In this document: positions 52,738 to 61,639 of the stretch, piece by piece | Layout: each line of letters opens with the position of its first letter | Numbering within the stretch: the first letter of the stretch is position 1 | From: Parafrankia sp. EUN1f | GTDB taxonomy: Bacteria; Actinomycetota; Actinomycetes; Frankiales; Frankiaceae | DNA length: 64,000 nt | Assembly: GCF_000177675.1 (NCBI RefSeq) | Contig: NZ_ADGX01000020.1 | Coordinates: forward strand, 18,457 to 82,456 | Direction: 5' to 3' | The notes under the pieces: generated by a model | Seen by the model: only the letters and a program-made list of their open reading frames with translations | The model's database searches: none | Told to the model about the DNA's origin: nothing | Translations under genes and position numbers: made by a program

Positions 52738-54129
52738 ATGACGCTCGACGTGTTCCCCGGCCCGGTCGATGCCCTGCCTTCCCCCACCGGCAGCGGCGAG
52801 CTGGCGGCGCGGGCGCGGGCGGACGGGGTCCGGTTCCTGCTCGCCCTGTTCGTCGATCTCACCGGCAAGCCGTGCGCCAAGCTGGTGCCCGTCGAGGCCG
52901 CGGACGAGTTCGAGCGGGACGGGGTCGGGTTCGCCGGGTTCGCCGTCGGCGCGATCGGCCAGCGGCCGGCCGACCCCGACCTGATCGCGCTTCCCGACCT
53001 GGCCAGCTACACGCTGCTGCCGCAGGTGCGGGACGGGCTCGCGCTCGTCCACTGCGACCCGCATGTCGACGGGAAGCCGTGGCCGTTCGCGCCCCGGGTC
53101 ATCCTCAAGACGATGCTGGCCCGGGCGAGCGAGCGTGAGCTGGACCTGTTCGCCGGCGCCGAGGTCGAGTACTTCCTGGTCAACCGGGATGTCGACGGAC
53201 GTCTCACCCCGGCCGACGCCCGCGACGGCGCGGCCCGGCCCTGCTACGACGCCCGTGGCCTGACCCGGATGTACGACCATCTCACCGGCGTCTCGATGGC
53301 GATGAACGCGCTCGGCTGGGGCAACTACGCCAACGACCACGAGGACGCCAACGGCCAGTTCGAGCAGAACTTCGCCTACGCCGACGCGCTGACCACCGCC
53401 GACCGGGTCATCACCGCCCGCTACCTGATCTCGATGCTGGCGGAGCAGCGCGGGATGACGGCGACGTTCATGCCGAAGCCGTTCGCGGACCAGACCGGCT
53501 CCGGCATGCACCTGCACCTGTCGCTGTGGCGCGCCGGCCGGGCGCTCTTCCCCGCCGGCGAAGGTGGCGGGGACGGGGCCCGGAGCGGTCCTTTCGGGCT
53601 GTCGGTCCTCGCGGGCCGGTTCCTGGCCGGGGTTCTCGCGCATGCGCCGGGCATGCAGGCCGTGCTCGGCCCGACGGTGAACTCCTACAAGCGCACCGGT
53701 GCGACGTCGACCCGTTCGGGGGCGACCTGGTCACCGCGCCAGGTCAGCTACGGCGGGAACGACCGCACCCATTTCGTGCGCGTTCCCGACCCGCACCGCA
53801 TCGAGCTGCGCGGCACCGACGGCTCGGCCAACCCGTACCTGGCCCTCGCCGTAGTCCTGGCCGCCGGTCTCGACGGCATCGAGCTCGATCTCGACCCGGG
53901 CTCGCCTGGTCTGGCCCAGGCGGGGGAGTCATCGCCCCGCCCCGCCCTGCCGCCGACGTTGCTGCACGCGGTCGAGGCGCTCGACGCGGACCCGGTGGTG
54001 CGAGGCGCGCTCGACGCGGCCGGCGCCGGCGTCAGCTCCTACTTCGCCGAGCTGAAACGGGACGAGTTCTTCGCCTGGCACGCGACGGTCAGCTCCTGGG
54101 AGCACGACCGCTACCTCACCGCCTTCTGA
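52738..54129 (+). CDS. glutamine synthetase-like ligase, GlnT/GmaS type
   Basis: A 463-residue glutamine synthetase family member. VRFLLALFVDLTGKPCAKLV is the N-terminal beta-grasp; VILKTMLARASERELDLFAGAEVEY carries the metal Glu; GNYANDHEDANGQFEQNFAY, PKPFADQTGSGMHLHLSLW (HLH ATP/metal site), VNSYKRTG and RIELRGTDGSANPYLALAV follow. The neighbours (class II amidotransferase, GXGXG protein, FMN synthase domain) match the gmaS-mgsABC layout, so it may join methylamine or ammonia to glutamate. GGAG 5 nt before ATG 52738 sets the start. Confidence 0.9.
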   Translation: MTLDVFPGPVDALPSPTGSGELAARARADGVRFLLALFVDLTGKPCAKLVPVEAADEFERDGVGFAGFAVGAIGQRPADPDLIALPDLASYTLLPQVRDGLALVHCDPHVDGKPWPFAPRVILKTMLARASERELDLFAGAEVEYFLVNRDVDGRLTPADARDGAARPCYDARGLTRMYDHLTGVSMAMNALGWGNYANDHEDANGQFEQNFAYADALTTADRVITARYLISMLAEQRGMTATFMPKPFADQTGSGMHLHLSLWRAGRALFPAGEGGGDGARSGPFGLSVLAGRFLAGVLAHAPGMQAVLGPTVNSYKRTGATSTRSGATWSPRQVSYGGNDRTHFVRVPDPHRIELRGTDGSANPYLALAVVLAAGLDGIELDLDPGSPGLAQAGESSPRPALPPTLLHAVEALDADPVVRGALDAAGAGVSSYFAELKRDEFFAWHATVSSWEHDRYLTAF

Positions 54130-54202
54130 ACCGCCTTTTGAACGCTTTTTGAACCGCCTGCCGACCACCGCTGCTCCAGAACTACCGAGAGGAGGACGGC
54201 CC

Positions 54203-55174
54203 GTGTGCGGGATCGTCGGACTCCACCTGCGTGACCCTGACCTGTACCCGCGGCTTGGACGTCTCCTGGAGTCCATGCTGGGCCAGGTCGTCGAACGCGG
54301 CCCCGACTCGGCCGGCGTCGCCGTCTACGGGGACGTCCGCCGCTGTCCGCCAGGCCATGCCGCGGTCTCGCTGCTGCTCGGCGGGACGTCGACAGAACCC
54401 GCGGACGTCGGAGCGCTGATCGCCACGGCGCTGGCCGGCGCGGGCACGCGTCCAGGGGCAGGTGCGGGTTCAGGGGCAGGCGCGGCTCCCGGGGCAGGTG
54501 CGGAGGCGTCTCCGCTGGTCACCGTGGCCGGTGACACCACCGTGGTCGCCGCCCCCGTCCCCCTCGACGACCTGGTCGCGGCGGTGCGCCGGGTGCTGCC
54601 GGCGGCGCTGATCGTCGGTTCGGGGACGGACCTGACCGTCTACAAGGGCACCGGTGACCCGCGGCGGCTTGCCGGCACCTACGACCTGGCTGGCGCGTCC
54701 GGCTGGCAGGGGCTCGCGCACACCCGGATGGCGACCGAGTCTGCGGTGACCCCGCAGGGTTGCCACCCGTTCTCCGTCGGGGCGGACCAGTGCCTCGTCC
54801 ACAACGGCTCGTTCGCGAACCACGCGACGATCCGGCGTGAGCTGCAGGCGGAGGGGGTGCGGTTCGACTCGGACAACGACTCGGAGGTCGGTGCCCGCTT
54901 CGTCGCCGCCCGCCTCGCCGCCGGTGAGGATCTCGACAAGGCGCTGCGCGGGCTGTGCGAGCGCTTCGACGGGTTCTACACGCTGCTGGTGACCAGCGCC
55001 GACGGGTTCGCCGTCGTCCGGGACGCGATCGCCTGCAAGCCGGCGATCATCGCCGAGACCGACGCCTGGGTGGCGATGGCGTCCGAGTTCCGCGCCCTGG
55101 CGGACCTGCCGGGCATCGACACCGCCCGCATCTACGAGCCCGAGCCGGAAAGGGTCTACGCATGGCAGCGCTGA
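54203..55174 (+). CDS. class II glutamine amidotransferase (MgsA/GlxB-like)
   Basis: A 323-residue Ntn-hydrolase domain. GTG at 54203 is directly followed by Cys, the nucleophile exposed after Met removal (CGIVGLHLR). Further landmarks: ERGPDSAGVAVYG, AHTRMATESAVTPQGCHPF, CLVHNGSFANHATIRREL and SDNDSEVGARFVAARLA. A Gly/Ala repeat insert (GAGAGSGAGAAPGAGAE) is an oddity. It corresponds to the amidotransferase part of glutamate synthase as a separate subunit and should release ammonia for the FMN subunit. GGAGG lies 8 nt upstream; it overlaps the next gene by 13 nt. Confidence 0.92.
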   Translation: MCGIVGLHLRDPDLYPRLGRLLESMLGQVVERGPDSAGVAVYGDVRRCPPGHAAVSLLLGGTSTEPADVGALIATALAGAGTRPGAGAGSGAGAAPGAGAEASPLVTVAGDTTVVAAPVPLDDLVAAVRRVLPAALIVGSGTDLTVYKGTGDPRRLAGTYDLAGASGWQGLAHTRMATESAVTPQGCHPFSVGADQCLVHNGSFANHATIRRELQAEGVRFDSDNDSEVGARFVAARLAAGEDLDKALRGLCERFDGFYTLLVTSADGFAVVRDAIACKPAIIAETDAWVAMASEFRALADLPGIDTARIYEPEPERVYAWQR

Positions 55175-56010
55175 CGGGGACGGACGCAGCTCCCAGCGGG
55201 GCAGGCACCAGCACCAGCACCCGCACCTTCGACCTGACGACGTCGACGGTCCGCGAGCTCAACGCCGAGCTGCACGCGCTTCCCGCCCCTCCCGGGCTGC
55301 CCGCGGCCGGCGCGGGCGGGCAGCCGTCCGGCCTGGCGCAGCCGTTGGGCGGCGTTGCGGATGTCGTTCCGGCGGCGTTCGAGGTGCTGCGGCCGCAGGG
55401 GGCGCACGCGATCGCGGCCGGGGTGAACGCGCCGGTCACGATCGACATCCGTGGCCATGTGGGCTACTACTGCGCCGGGATGAACGACGGCGCGACCGTG
55501 GTCGTGCACGGCAACGCGGGCACCGGGGTCGCCGAGAACATGATGTCGGGGCTGGTGCGGGTCCGCGGGGATGCGTCGCAGTCGGCGGGGGCGACCGCGC
55601 ACGGCGGGCTGCTGGTGATCGAGGGGTCCGCGTCGATGCGCTGCGGGATCTCGATGAAGGGCGTCGACATCGTCGTCGGTGGTGACATCGGCCCGATGAG
55701 CGCCTTCATGGCGCAGGCCGGCCGGCTGGTGGTCTGCGGCGACGCCGGGGACGGGCTCGGTGACTCGATCTACGAGGCTCGGATCTACGTCCGCGGCAAG
55801 GTCGGTTCCCTCGGCGCTGACTGTGTGGAGAAGCCGATGCGGGACGAGCACCGGGCCGAGCTGGCCGAGCTGCTCACCGCCGCCGGCCTCGGGGAGCCCG
55901 GCGAGTCGGGGGAGTCGGGGGAGCCGGGGTATGACCCGGCGGAGTTCCGCCGGTACGGCTCGGCCCGCACGCTCTACCACTTCGCCGCCCACAACTCGGA
56001 CGCGTACTGA
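55162..56010 (+). CDS. GXGXG-domain protein (MgsB/GlxC-like)
   Basis: A 282-residue protein matching the C-terminal GXGXG beta-helix domain of glutamate synthase: TFDLTTSTVRELNAELHAL, PVTIDIRGHVGYYCAGMNDG, VVHGNAGTGVAENMMSGLV, TAHGGLLVIEGSASMRCGIS, VVGGDIGPMSAFMAQAGRLV and GDGLGDSIYEARIYVRG. The repeated G-x-G turns of the helix are plain. An in-frame GESGESGEPG repeat lies near the C-terminus. The next operon gene is 320 bp away because repeat copy B intervenes. Confidence 0.92.
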   Translation: MAALTGTDAAPSGAGTSTSTRTFDLTTSTVRELNAELHALPAPPGLPAAGAGGQPSGLAQPLGGVADVVPAAFEVLRPQGAHAIAAGVNAPVTIDIRGHVGYYCAGMNDGATVVVHGNAGTGVAENMMSGLVRVRGDASQSAGATAHGGLLVIEGSASMRCGISMKGVDIVVGGDIGPMSAFMAQAGRLVVCGDAGDGLGDSIYEARIYVRGKVGSLGADCVEKPMRDEHRAELAELLTAAGLGEPGESGESGEPGYDPAEFRRYGSARTLYHFAAHNSDAY

Positions 56011-56028
56011 GCCTGTTCCCTCTCATAG

Positions 56029-56233
56029 CAGCCCACCGCGGAATCCCGAGCTTCGGGCTACCACTGCCGCCACTGCTTCCGAGTAAAAAGTGAGGATTCT
56101 GGCTGCTGGCCCGACCAAAATCCTCGCTTCTTGCGGATTGGCAAGCGACTCGCTGTCCCGTTTGCGCGTACTGGTGCGAATTGCTGGAGCCGCGCGGCGG
56201 CGCGGGATCCCCGGTGGGTCGCCGTGCGGCGGA
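56029..56233. repeat. composite palindromic repeat element, copy B, inside the operon
   Basis: The inverse of copy A: GGAATCCCGAGCTTCGGG, CCACTGCCGCCACTGC, the hairpin AAAGTGAGGATTCTGG...CCAAAATCCTCGCTTCTTGC (56088-56135), CAAGCGACTCG, and finally GCGCGGCGGCGCGGGATCC with GCCGTGCGGCGG. It fills most of the gap between the GXGXG and FMN-synthase genes. Since such operons are normally tight, this looks like an insertion; the hairpin might reduce expression of downstream genes. Confidence 0.8.
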
Positions 56234-56330
56234 TGGGCCGGACCGCCAGGTCAATCTCGGTGGGCTGGATCCACCCGTTCTCGGGAATTTGCCACACGCT
56301 CACGGTCCGTCCGTACTCTGAGGAGATCTG

Positions 56331-57665
56331 ATGTCCGGCTATCCTTCGTCGCCCGCCACCTATGGCCTGCGCGAGTCGGCGACCTTCGACCGCGCCACCA
56401 TCGCCGGCATCCAGCGGGCCGCGAGCACCGGCGTCTACGACATTCGCGGCTGGGGGGCCAAGCGGGCCCTGCCGCATTTCGGCGACCTGCTGTTCCTGGG
56501 TGCGTCGATGTCCCGCTACCCGCTGGAGGGCTACCGCGAGCGGTGTGGCACCGACGTGATCCTCGGCGACCGCAACGCGAAATACCCGCTGCACCTCGAC
56601 ATCCCGGTGACGATCGCCGGAATGAGCTTCGGGGCTCTCTCCGCGCCGGCCAAGGAGGCGCTCGGCCGCGGCGCGAGCGAGGTCGGGACGTCCACCACCA
56701 CCGGCGACGGCGGGATGACCCCCGAAGAACGTGACCAGTCGAAGCACCTCGTCTACCAGTACCTGCCGTCGCGCTACGGGATGAACCCGACCGACCTGTG
56801 CAAGGCCGATGCCATAGAGGTGGTGCTCGGGCAGGGCGCGAAGCCCGGCGGCGGCGGCATGCTGCTCGGCCAGAAGATCTCCGACCGGGTCGCCGCCATG
56901 CGCACCCTGCCGCCCGGAATCGACCAGCGCTCCGCCTGCCGGCACCCGGACTGGACCGGCCCCGACGACCTCGCCATCAAGATCCTCGAACTGCGTGAGA
57001 TCACCGACTGGGAGAAGCCGATCTACGTCAAGATCGGCGCGAGCCGCCCCTACTACGACGTGAAGCTCGCGGTCGCCGCCGGCGCGGACGTCGTCGTCCT
57101 CGACGGCATGCAGGGCGGCACCGCCGCCACCCAGGACGTCTTCATCGAGCACGTCGGCATCCCGACGCTGGCCGCGCTGCCGCAGGCGGTGCAGGCGCTG
57201 GACGAGCTCGGCCTGCACCGCAAGGTCCAGCTGATCGTCTCCGGTGGCATCCGTACCGGAGCGGACGTCGCGAAGGCGATGGCGCTCGGCGCCGACGCCG
57301 TCGCCATCGGCACGGCGGCACTGATCGCGCTCGGTGACAACCATCCACGGTACGCGGCCGAGTACGAGCGACTCGGCTCGGCGGCCGGCTACTACGACGA
57401 CTTCCAGGACGGCCGCGACCCGGCCGGCATCACCACCCAGGATCCCGAGCTCGCGGCCCGGCTCGACCCGGTCGAGGGCGGCCGGCGGCTCGCGAACTAC
57501 CTGCGGGTGCTGACCATGGAGGCGCAGACGCTGGCCCGTGCCTGCGGCAAGGCGCACCTGCGCAACCTGGAGCCCGAGGACCTCGTCGCGCTGACGGTCG
57601 AAGCCGCGGCGATGGCCCGGGTGCCGCTCGCCGGGACCACCTGGATCCCCGGCGCCGACCGGTGA
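56331..57665 (+). CDS. glutamate synthase FMN-domain subunit (MgsC/GlxD-like)
   Basis: A 444-residue protein matching the FMN-binding (beta/alpha)8 domain of glutamate synthase: VTIAGMSFGALSAPAKEALG, GTSTTTGDGGMTPEERDQSK, VVLGQGAKPGGGGMLLGQKI, IYVKIGASRPYYDVKLAVAA, DVVVLDGMQGGTAATQDVF, LIVSGGIRTGADVAKAMALG and ADAVAIGTAALIAL. No obvious 3Fe-4S cysteine cluster of full-length GltB is seen, apart from a short Cys pair. With the two preceding subunits it reconstitutes a split synthase. GAGGAG is 5 nt before the ATG. Confidence 0.93.
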   Translation: MSGYPSSPATYGLRESATFDRATIAGIQRAASTGVYDIRGWGAKRALPHFGDLLFLGASMSRYPLEGYRERCGTDVILGDRNAKYPLHLDIPVTIAGMSFGALSAPAKEALGRGASEVGTSTTTGDGGMTPEERDQSKHLVYQYLPSRYGMNPTDLCKADAIEVVLGQGAKPGGGGMLLGQKISDRVAAMRTLPPGIDQRSACRHPDWTGPDDLAIKILELREITDWEKPIYVKIGASRPYYDVKLAVAAGADVVVLDGMQGGTAATQDVFIEHVGIPTLAALPQAVQALDELGLHRKVQLIVSGGIRTGADVAKAMALGADAVAIGTAALIALGDNHPRYAAEYERLGSAAGYYDDFQDGRDPAGITTQDPELAARLDPVEGGRRLANYLRVLTMEAQTLARACGKAHLRNLEPEDLVALTVEAAAMARVPLAGTTWIPGADR

Positions 57666-57675
57666 ACGGGGAGAC

Positions 57676-58440
57676 GTGCTGAGCGGCCAGCCGCCCGGTC
57701 AGCCGGGCAGGCAGCCACCCGGGCAGCCGAGCAGCCAGCTGGGCGGGCAGCCGAGCGGGCAGCCGAGCGGGCAGCCACCCGACCGGCCGGACGGACCGGG
57801 CAAAGGGGGCGCCATCGCTAGTGTTCCGGGTGTGGGGGAGGAGAACGCGTCCCGGCAGGGGCGGCTGGAGCGTGCCATCGCGGGCAACGTCCGGCGCCTG
57901 CGCCATGACCGTGGGCTGACCCTGGCCGAGCTCGCGGCGCGCAGCGGCGTGTCCAGCGCGATGATCTCGAAGGTGGAGAACGCGTCGATCTCCTGCAGCC
58001 TGACCACGCTCGACCGGCTCGCCGAGACGCTCGACGTCCCGGTGACGTCGCTGTTCCGCGGTGCGGACGCCGCCCGCGAGGCGGTCTTCACCCGCGCCGG
58101 CACCGGGCCGCGGATCACCCAGCGCGGGACCCGGGTGGGCCACGAGTACACCCTGCTCGGCGCGCTGCGCGGCCCGCACAAGCGGATGGAGGCCCACATC
58201 GTCACCCTGACCGAGCGCAGCGAGGAGTTCCCGCTCTTCCAGCATCCGGGCACCGAGCTGCTCTACATGCTCGAAGGGGAGATGATCTACGGCCACGGTG
58301 ATGCCAGCTACGTCATGCGCCCCGGCGACGCGCTGCAGCTCGACGGCGAGGGCGCGCACGGGCCGCGGGAGCTGGTCCAGCTTCCGATTCGGTTCCTGTC
58401 GGTCGTGGCCTACGGCGAGGTCGGCACCGGCCAGCCCTGA
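57676..58440 (+). CDS. XRE-cupin regulator of the operon
   Basis: A 254-residue regulator. After a ~50-residue low-complexity GQPSGQPPGQP-type leader from a 12-bp repeat, the helix-turn-helix is at about 68-125 (IAGNVRRLRHDRGLTLAELA, ARSGVSSAMISKVENASISC), and a cupin barrel closes the protein (FQHPGTELLYMLEGEMIYGH, YVMRPGDALQLDGEGAHGPR). It begins 11 nt after the FMN-subunit stop and likely controls the operon. GTG 57676 is the start; GTG near 57832 (GEENASRQG) is an alternative without the leader. Confidence 0.92.
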   Translation: MLSGQPPGQPGRQPPGQPSSQLGGQPSGQPSGQPPDRPDGPGKGGAIASVPGVGEENASRQGRLERAIAGNVRRLRHDRGLTLAELAARSGVSSAMISKVENASISCSLTTLDRLAETLDVPVTSLFRGADAAREAVFTRAGTGPRITQRGTRVGHEYTLLGALRGPHKRMEAHIVTLTERSEEFPLFQHPGTELLYMLEGEMIYGHGDASYVMRPGDALQLDGEGAHGPRELVQLPIRFLSVVAYGEVGTGQP

Positions 58441-58734
58441 CCCCACCAGGTGCGGTGCCGGCGAAAACGGATTAACTCATGATGTGTCGGAATCCGGGCC
58501 GGAAAAATTCTTCGTCGTCGCGGCGGGGAATTCGGTCACGGGCCCGATCGTGTCACGCACCTTGCGCAGCGGTTGGGTTGACCGGTGGCGACGAATCGAT
58601 GACGCCGGCCGCATGGCGCCGGGAGAAAAGGGGCGAATTCTCGGCCGGCTAGACGTAACGCCGAAGAAATTCAAGGCCGAGGTGTCGGATGTGACGCTCC
58701 TCACAAAGCCTTTGAATTGGTTTGTGCCTCGTGT

Positions 58735-58945
58735 GTAACGTCACTGCCGTGCTTCCGACTGGGGAGCGCACATCGGGTGGCACGCCGAATCCTGCCCCAC
58801 CCGGTGATTAACAAAACCGCGGGCAGGAGCGGGGGACCCAGGTTTCCCGGACGTTGAACGTCCTTCGGGGTGAAGCCGCCGAGCGCGATCTGAAAGCGCG
58901 GGCGCCGGGCATTCCCAGCCCGAACCCGACAGCTAACTTCGCAGG
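58735..58945 (+). ncRNA. c-di-AMP (ydaO-type) riboswitch
   Basis: The leader before the transglycosylase gene has the conserved ydaO blocks: CATCGGGTGGCACGCCGAAT, GCAGGAGCGGGGGACCCAGG, the GTCCTTCGGGGTGAAGCCG hairpin and CGAACCCGACAGCTAACTTC. In actinobacteria this riboswitch precedes Rpf and cell-wall hydrolase genes and turns expression off at high c-di-AMP. The same blocks occur before the second copy at 63548. Confidence 0.9.
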
Positions 58946-58965
58946 CGTGTGGGAAGGACACCATT

Positions 58966-59352
58966 TTGTCCGTTATGACTTCGGGTTCCTCTAAGAACCG
59001 CCGTTCCATCCGTCGGGGCCGTGCGCTGCTTGTCGCGCCGGTGCTCGCCGCGACGATCGGTGGCGGTATCGCGATGTCCCAGCCGGCGAGCGCCGCCGCC
59101 CGGCCGGACGCACACCGTTTCCTGAGTGCGGTTGTGCCCTGTGAGTCCGGCGGCAACCCCCGCGCGGTGAACTCGATCGGCGCGGGTGGTCTGTTCCAGT
59201 TCATGCCCGGCACCTGGCACGCCGTCGGTGGCAAGGGTCTGCCGCAGAACGCCAGCGCCGCGGAGCAGTGGAAGCGCGCCCACATCCTGTACGCCCAGCA
59301 GGGCACCAGCCCCTGGTACGCCTCGAAGAGCTGCTGGGGCGGCAGGATCTGA
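58966..59352 (+). CDS. secreted Rpf-like transglycosylase, copy 1
   Basis: A 128-residue secreted protein. The basic signal (KNRRSIRRGRALLVAPVLAA) ends in ASAAARP. The small lysozyme-like domain is HRFLSAVVPCESGGNPRAVN (catalytic Glu after Cys), GAGGLFQFMPGTWHAVGG and AAEQWKRAHILYAQQG, with a second Cys near the end. It should cut peptidoglycan during growth or resuscitation. Translation likely begins at TTG 58966 (AAGGA 8 nt upstream); an ATG lies three codons later. Control is by the riboswitch. A close copy is at 63548. Confidence 0.93.
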   Translation: MSVMTSGSSKNRRSIRRGRALLVAPVLAATIGGGIAMSQPASAAARPDAHRFLSAVVPCESGGNPRAVNSIGAGGLFQFMPGTWHAVGGKGLPQNASAAEQWKRAHILYAQQGTSPWYASKSCWGGRI

Positions 59353-59373
59353 TCCGCAGCAGACAACACCGGT

Positions 59374-59406
59374 GCGCCCGCAACGTTCTCGCGACGTTGC
59401 GGGCGC
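59374..59406 (+). terminator. strong hairpin after transglycosylase copy 1
   Basis: GCGCCCGCAACGT and ACGTTGCGGGCGC form a perfect 13-bp stem with a 7-nt loop, 21 nt after the stop codon. The downstream bases (ATTGGTGCTTGTG) are only moderately T-rich, as is common for actinobacterial terminators. Confidence 0.75.
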
Positions 59407-59624
59407 ATTGGTGCTTGTGTGGCATTTAAGTGGTTGTTAATTGCCGCTCGTTGTCTTATTTGGGCCTTCCCTGGTTCTGCTGACAGGCATCTGACAGCGG
59501 GCTGACAGCAGCCTGATAGCTTCGCTGTCCTTCCGTCCCGATAGAGCACGTATGTCGCGTGTCTGCCGCGCGGGAGACATCCGGTGATTGTGCCGGTGCT
59601 GGCATGCGTGGGGGTGGGCGAGAC

Positions 59625-60602
59625 ATGGCTGTTCGCGATCTGTTGCGACTGGGTGGGCGGGCGCCGGGCGAGGCCCGGGGCGGTCCGCCCTCGGTCCCCG
59701 GGAATCGACCGCGACAGCTCCGGCTGAAGCGCCACGGGATTCTCCTGGCGGTCATCGCGTTCACCGTTTCGTCGTGCTCAGGTGACGGCGACACGACCGG
59801 CAGACGCGAAGCCGCGGTCACCTCGGGAACGGCCACGCCGAGCGCCGGTACGCCGTCGGGGACCGCAACGCCGACGCCGAGTGCGCTGGGTCTGTGGCCC
59901 GAGGACTTCGTGCTGACCGAAGGCCCGGTGACGGCCGGCTTCACCGGTGTGCCCATCGATGCCGATGCCGCCGCCGAAGCCGTCGCCGCTGCCCAGGCCG
60001 TGGAACAGTACTCCCCTGAGTTCGCGGACTGCGTCGGCTTTTCGGCGGAGGACCTCGACAACGAGCCCGAGGCAACCGCTCTCGGCGCGACCTTCGTGAG
60101 TGACAATGACGACGGAACGGTCATCATGTCCGACGCCGAGATAGTGACCGAGAAGCAGGCTGTTTTCGAGACCGTGATGTGGTCCAATCCCTGGTTCGCG
60201 GACTGCTTGGGCAAGGAGACCCAGGCTAGAATAGACGAGCGCAACGCCGACGGCGGCGACGAGCTCGAATATCAGCTGATCGGGATCCAGGGTCTCCCGG
60301 CGCCGACCGGAGCCGCTGGGTATGTGCGCAGGACGACGCAGGTGCGAGGCCAGGGAATCACCTACGACATCGCGCTGGACACTCTCTTCTTCCTAGTCGA
60401 TCACGTCAAGGTGAACGTTGTCTACATGAGCTACGACCCGGCCCCGCCGATAGAACGGCTGCAGCTGATCGCTGACCAGATCGCCGGCAAGCTTGCCCGG
60501 CAGCAGCCGCGCAGCATCGCCGGCCGGCCCACGTCGGCCGGTACCGGGCTCCATGCCGCGGGGAAGGCTGACCACTCGACCGTTTCTGCGGTGGCGGCCT
60601 GA
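59625..60602 (+). CDS. lipoprotein, intact paralogue of the 6173 pseudogene
   Basis: A 325-residue protein. A long basic N-terminus leads to LKRHGILLAVIAFTVSSCSG, a hydrophobic segment ending at a lipobox-like Cys. A Thr/Pro/Ser linker follows, then LGLWPEDFVLTEGPVTAGF and an Asp/Glu-rich domain with two cysteines (FADCVGF, FADCLGK), ending in the PRSIAGRPTSAG tail. The unusually long segment before the signal leaves the start unsure. Function unknown. The paralogue at 6173 shares the LWP motif, the central region and the tail but is frameshifted. Confidence 0.8.
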   Translation: MAVRDLLRLGGRAPGEARGGPPSVPGNRPRQLRLKRHGILLAVIAFTVSSCSGDGDTTGRREAAVTSGTATPSAGTPSGTATPTPSALGLWPEDFVLTEGPVTAGFTGVPIDADAAAEAVAAAQAVEQYSPEFADCVGFSAEDLDNEPEATALGATFVSDNDDGTVIMSDAEIVTEKQAVFETVMWSNPWFADCLGKETQARIDERNADGGDELEYQLIGIQGLPAPTGAAGYVRRTTQVRGQGITYDIALDTLFFLVDHVKVNVVYMSYDPAPPIERLQLIADQIAGKLARQQPRSIAGRPTSAGTGLHAAGKADHSTVSAVAA

Positions 60603-60743
60603 GCGGGCAGTGGCCCCTGATCCGACCGCCGGCTCTCATCTTGCCGATCCGTCCCGTTCATACCGATCGGCAAGACTCGGCTGGCTGATTGATCTGGTCA
60701 GGCCGAGCCGGCGGCGCCGGGTCGGGAGACGCGCGGAGGTCAC

Positions 60744-61625
60744 GTGGTCGCCCAGGCTGTCGTCATCACCGGAGCCGCTTCTGGCATCGGCCGGGCCTGC
60801 GTCGAGCTGTTCGCCGCCCGCGGGTTCGGCGTGGTGGCGGTCGACGCGGACGAGGCCGGCCTGGCCGGGCTGGCAGATCTGGCCGCGGATGCCGGTTCCG
60901 CGGAACCGCCTGCATCCTCGGGGCCGCTCGCTTCCTCCGCCCCGCCTGCGTCGCTCGCCTCGCAGCCCGCTGCCCGCCTCGACGGAGCCGTTCGTCCACA
61001 GGTGGTCACCCTGGTCGCGGACGTCTCGACGCAGGAGTGCGGCGCACGGATGACCGAGCTCGCGCTGGAGAGCTTCGGGCGCCTGGACGTGGCTGTCCTC
61101 AACGCCGGCATCGGCGGGACCGTGCCCTGGGAGGCCGACGGCGCGATCGAGCGGCTGGACCGGATCCTCGCCGTGAACGTCCGTGGTGTGGCGATCGGCA
61201 TCCGGTCGGTCGCACCGGCGCTGCGGGCCGGCGGCGGAGGCTCGATCGTCGTGACCGCGTCGAGCGGTGGGCTGCAGGCGGATCCCGGCAACTGGGCCTA
61301 CCACGCGTCGAAGGGCGCGGTGATCAACCTGGTGCGGGCCGCGGCGGTCGACTACGCGGCGCAGAACATCCGGGTGAACGCGGTGGCGCCCGGCCTGACC
61401 GAGACGTCGCTGATGGCCCCGTACCTGGCACAGCCGGCGGTCGTGGAGGCCAGCAGCCAGCGGATCCCGCTGCAGCGTTGGGGCCGTGCCGACGAGCAGG
61501 CCGGCGCCGTCTGGTTCCTGGCCTCCGCGGCGGCCTCCTACATCACGGGCACGACGCTCGTCGCCGACGGCGGGCTGACCGCGCATCACGGCGCCGTCCC
61601 GCTGCCGCGTGTGCAGCGGGACTAG
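60744..61625 (+). CDS. short-chain dehydrogenase/reductase
   Basis: A 293-residue SDR. QAVVITGAASGIGRACVELF is the cofactor loop, VVAVDADEAG the acidic NAD-preferring strand end, VAVLNAGIGG the NAG motif, VTASSGGLQADPG the catalytic Ser region and YHASKGAVINLVRA the YxxxK. A 35-residue Ala/Ser/Pro insert (AEPPASSGPLASSAPP) between strands 2 and 3 is unusual. The C-terminus is complete (ITGTTLVADGGL). GGAGG 5 nt upstream supports GTG 60744. It converges on the P450 gene and may act in the same pathway. Confidence 0.93.
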   Translation: MVAQAVVITGAASGIGRACVELFAARGFGVVAVDADEAGLAGLADLAADAGSAEPPASSGPLASSAPPASLASQPAARLDGAVRPQVVTLVADVSTQECGARMTELALESFGRLDVAVLNAGIGGTVPWEADGAIERLDRILAVNVRGVAIGIRSVAPALRAGGGGSIVVTASSGGLQADPGNWAYHASKGAVINLVRAAAVDYAAQNIRVNAVAPGLTETSLMAPYLAQPAVVEASSQRIPLQRWGRADEQAGAVWFLASAAASYITGTTLVADGGLTAHHGAVPLPRVQRD

Positions 61626-61639
61626 CGCTCGGAGGTCGG

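Noticed and set aside
52738..57665. Complete methylamine catabolic pathway
   Set aside because: Only the ligase and synthase parts are visible; no N-methylglutamate dehydrogenase genes are in the window.
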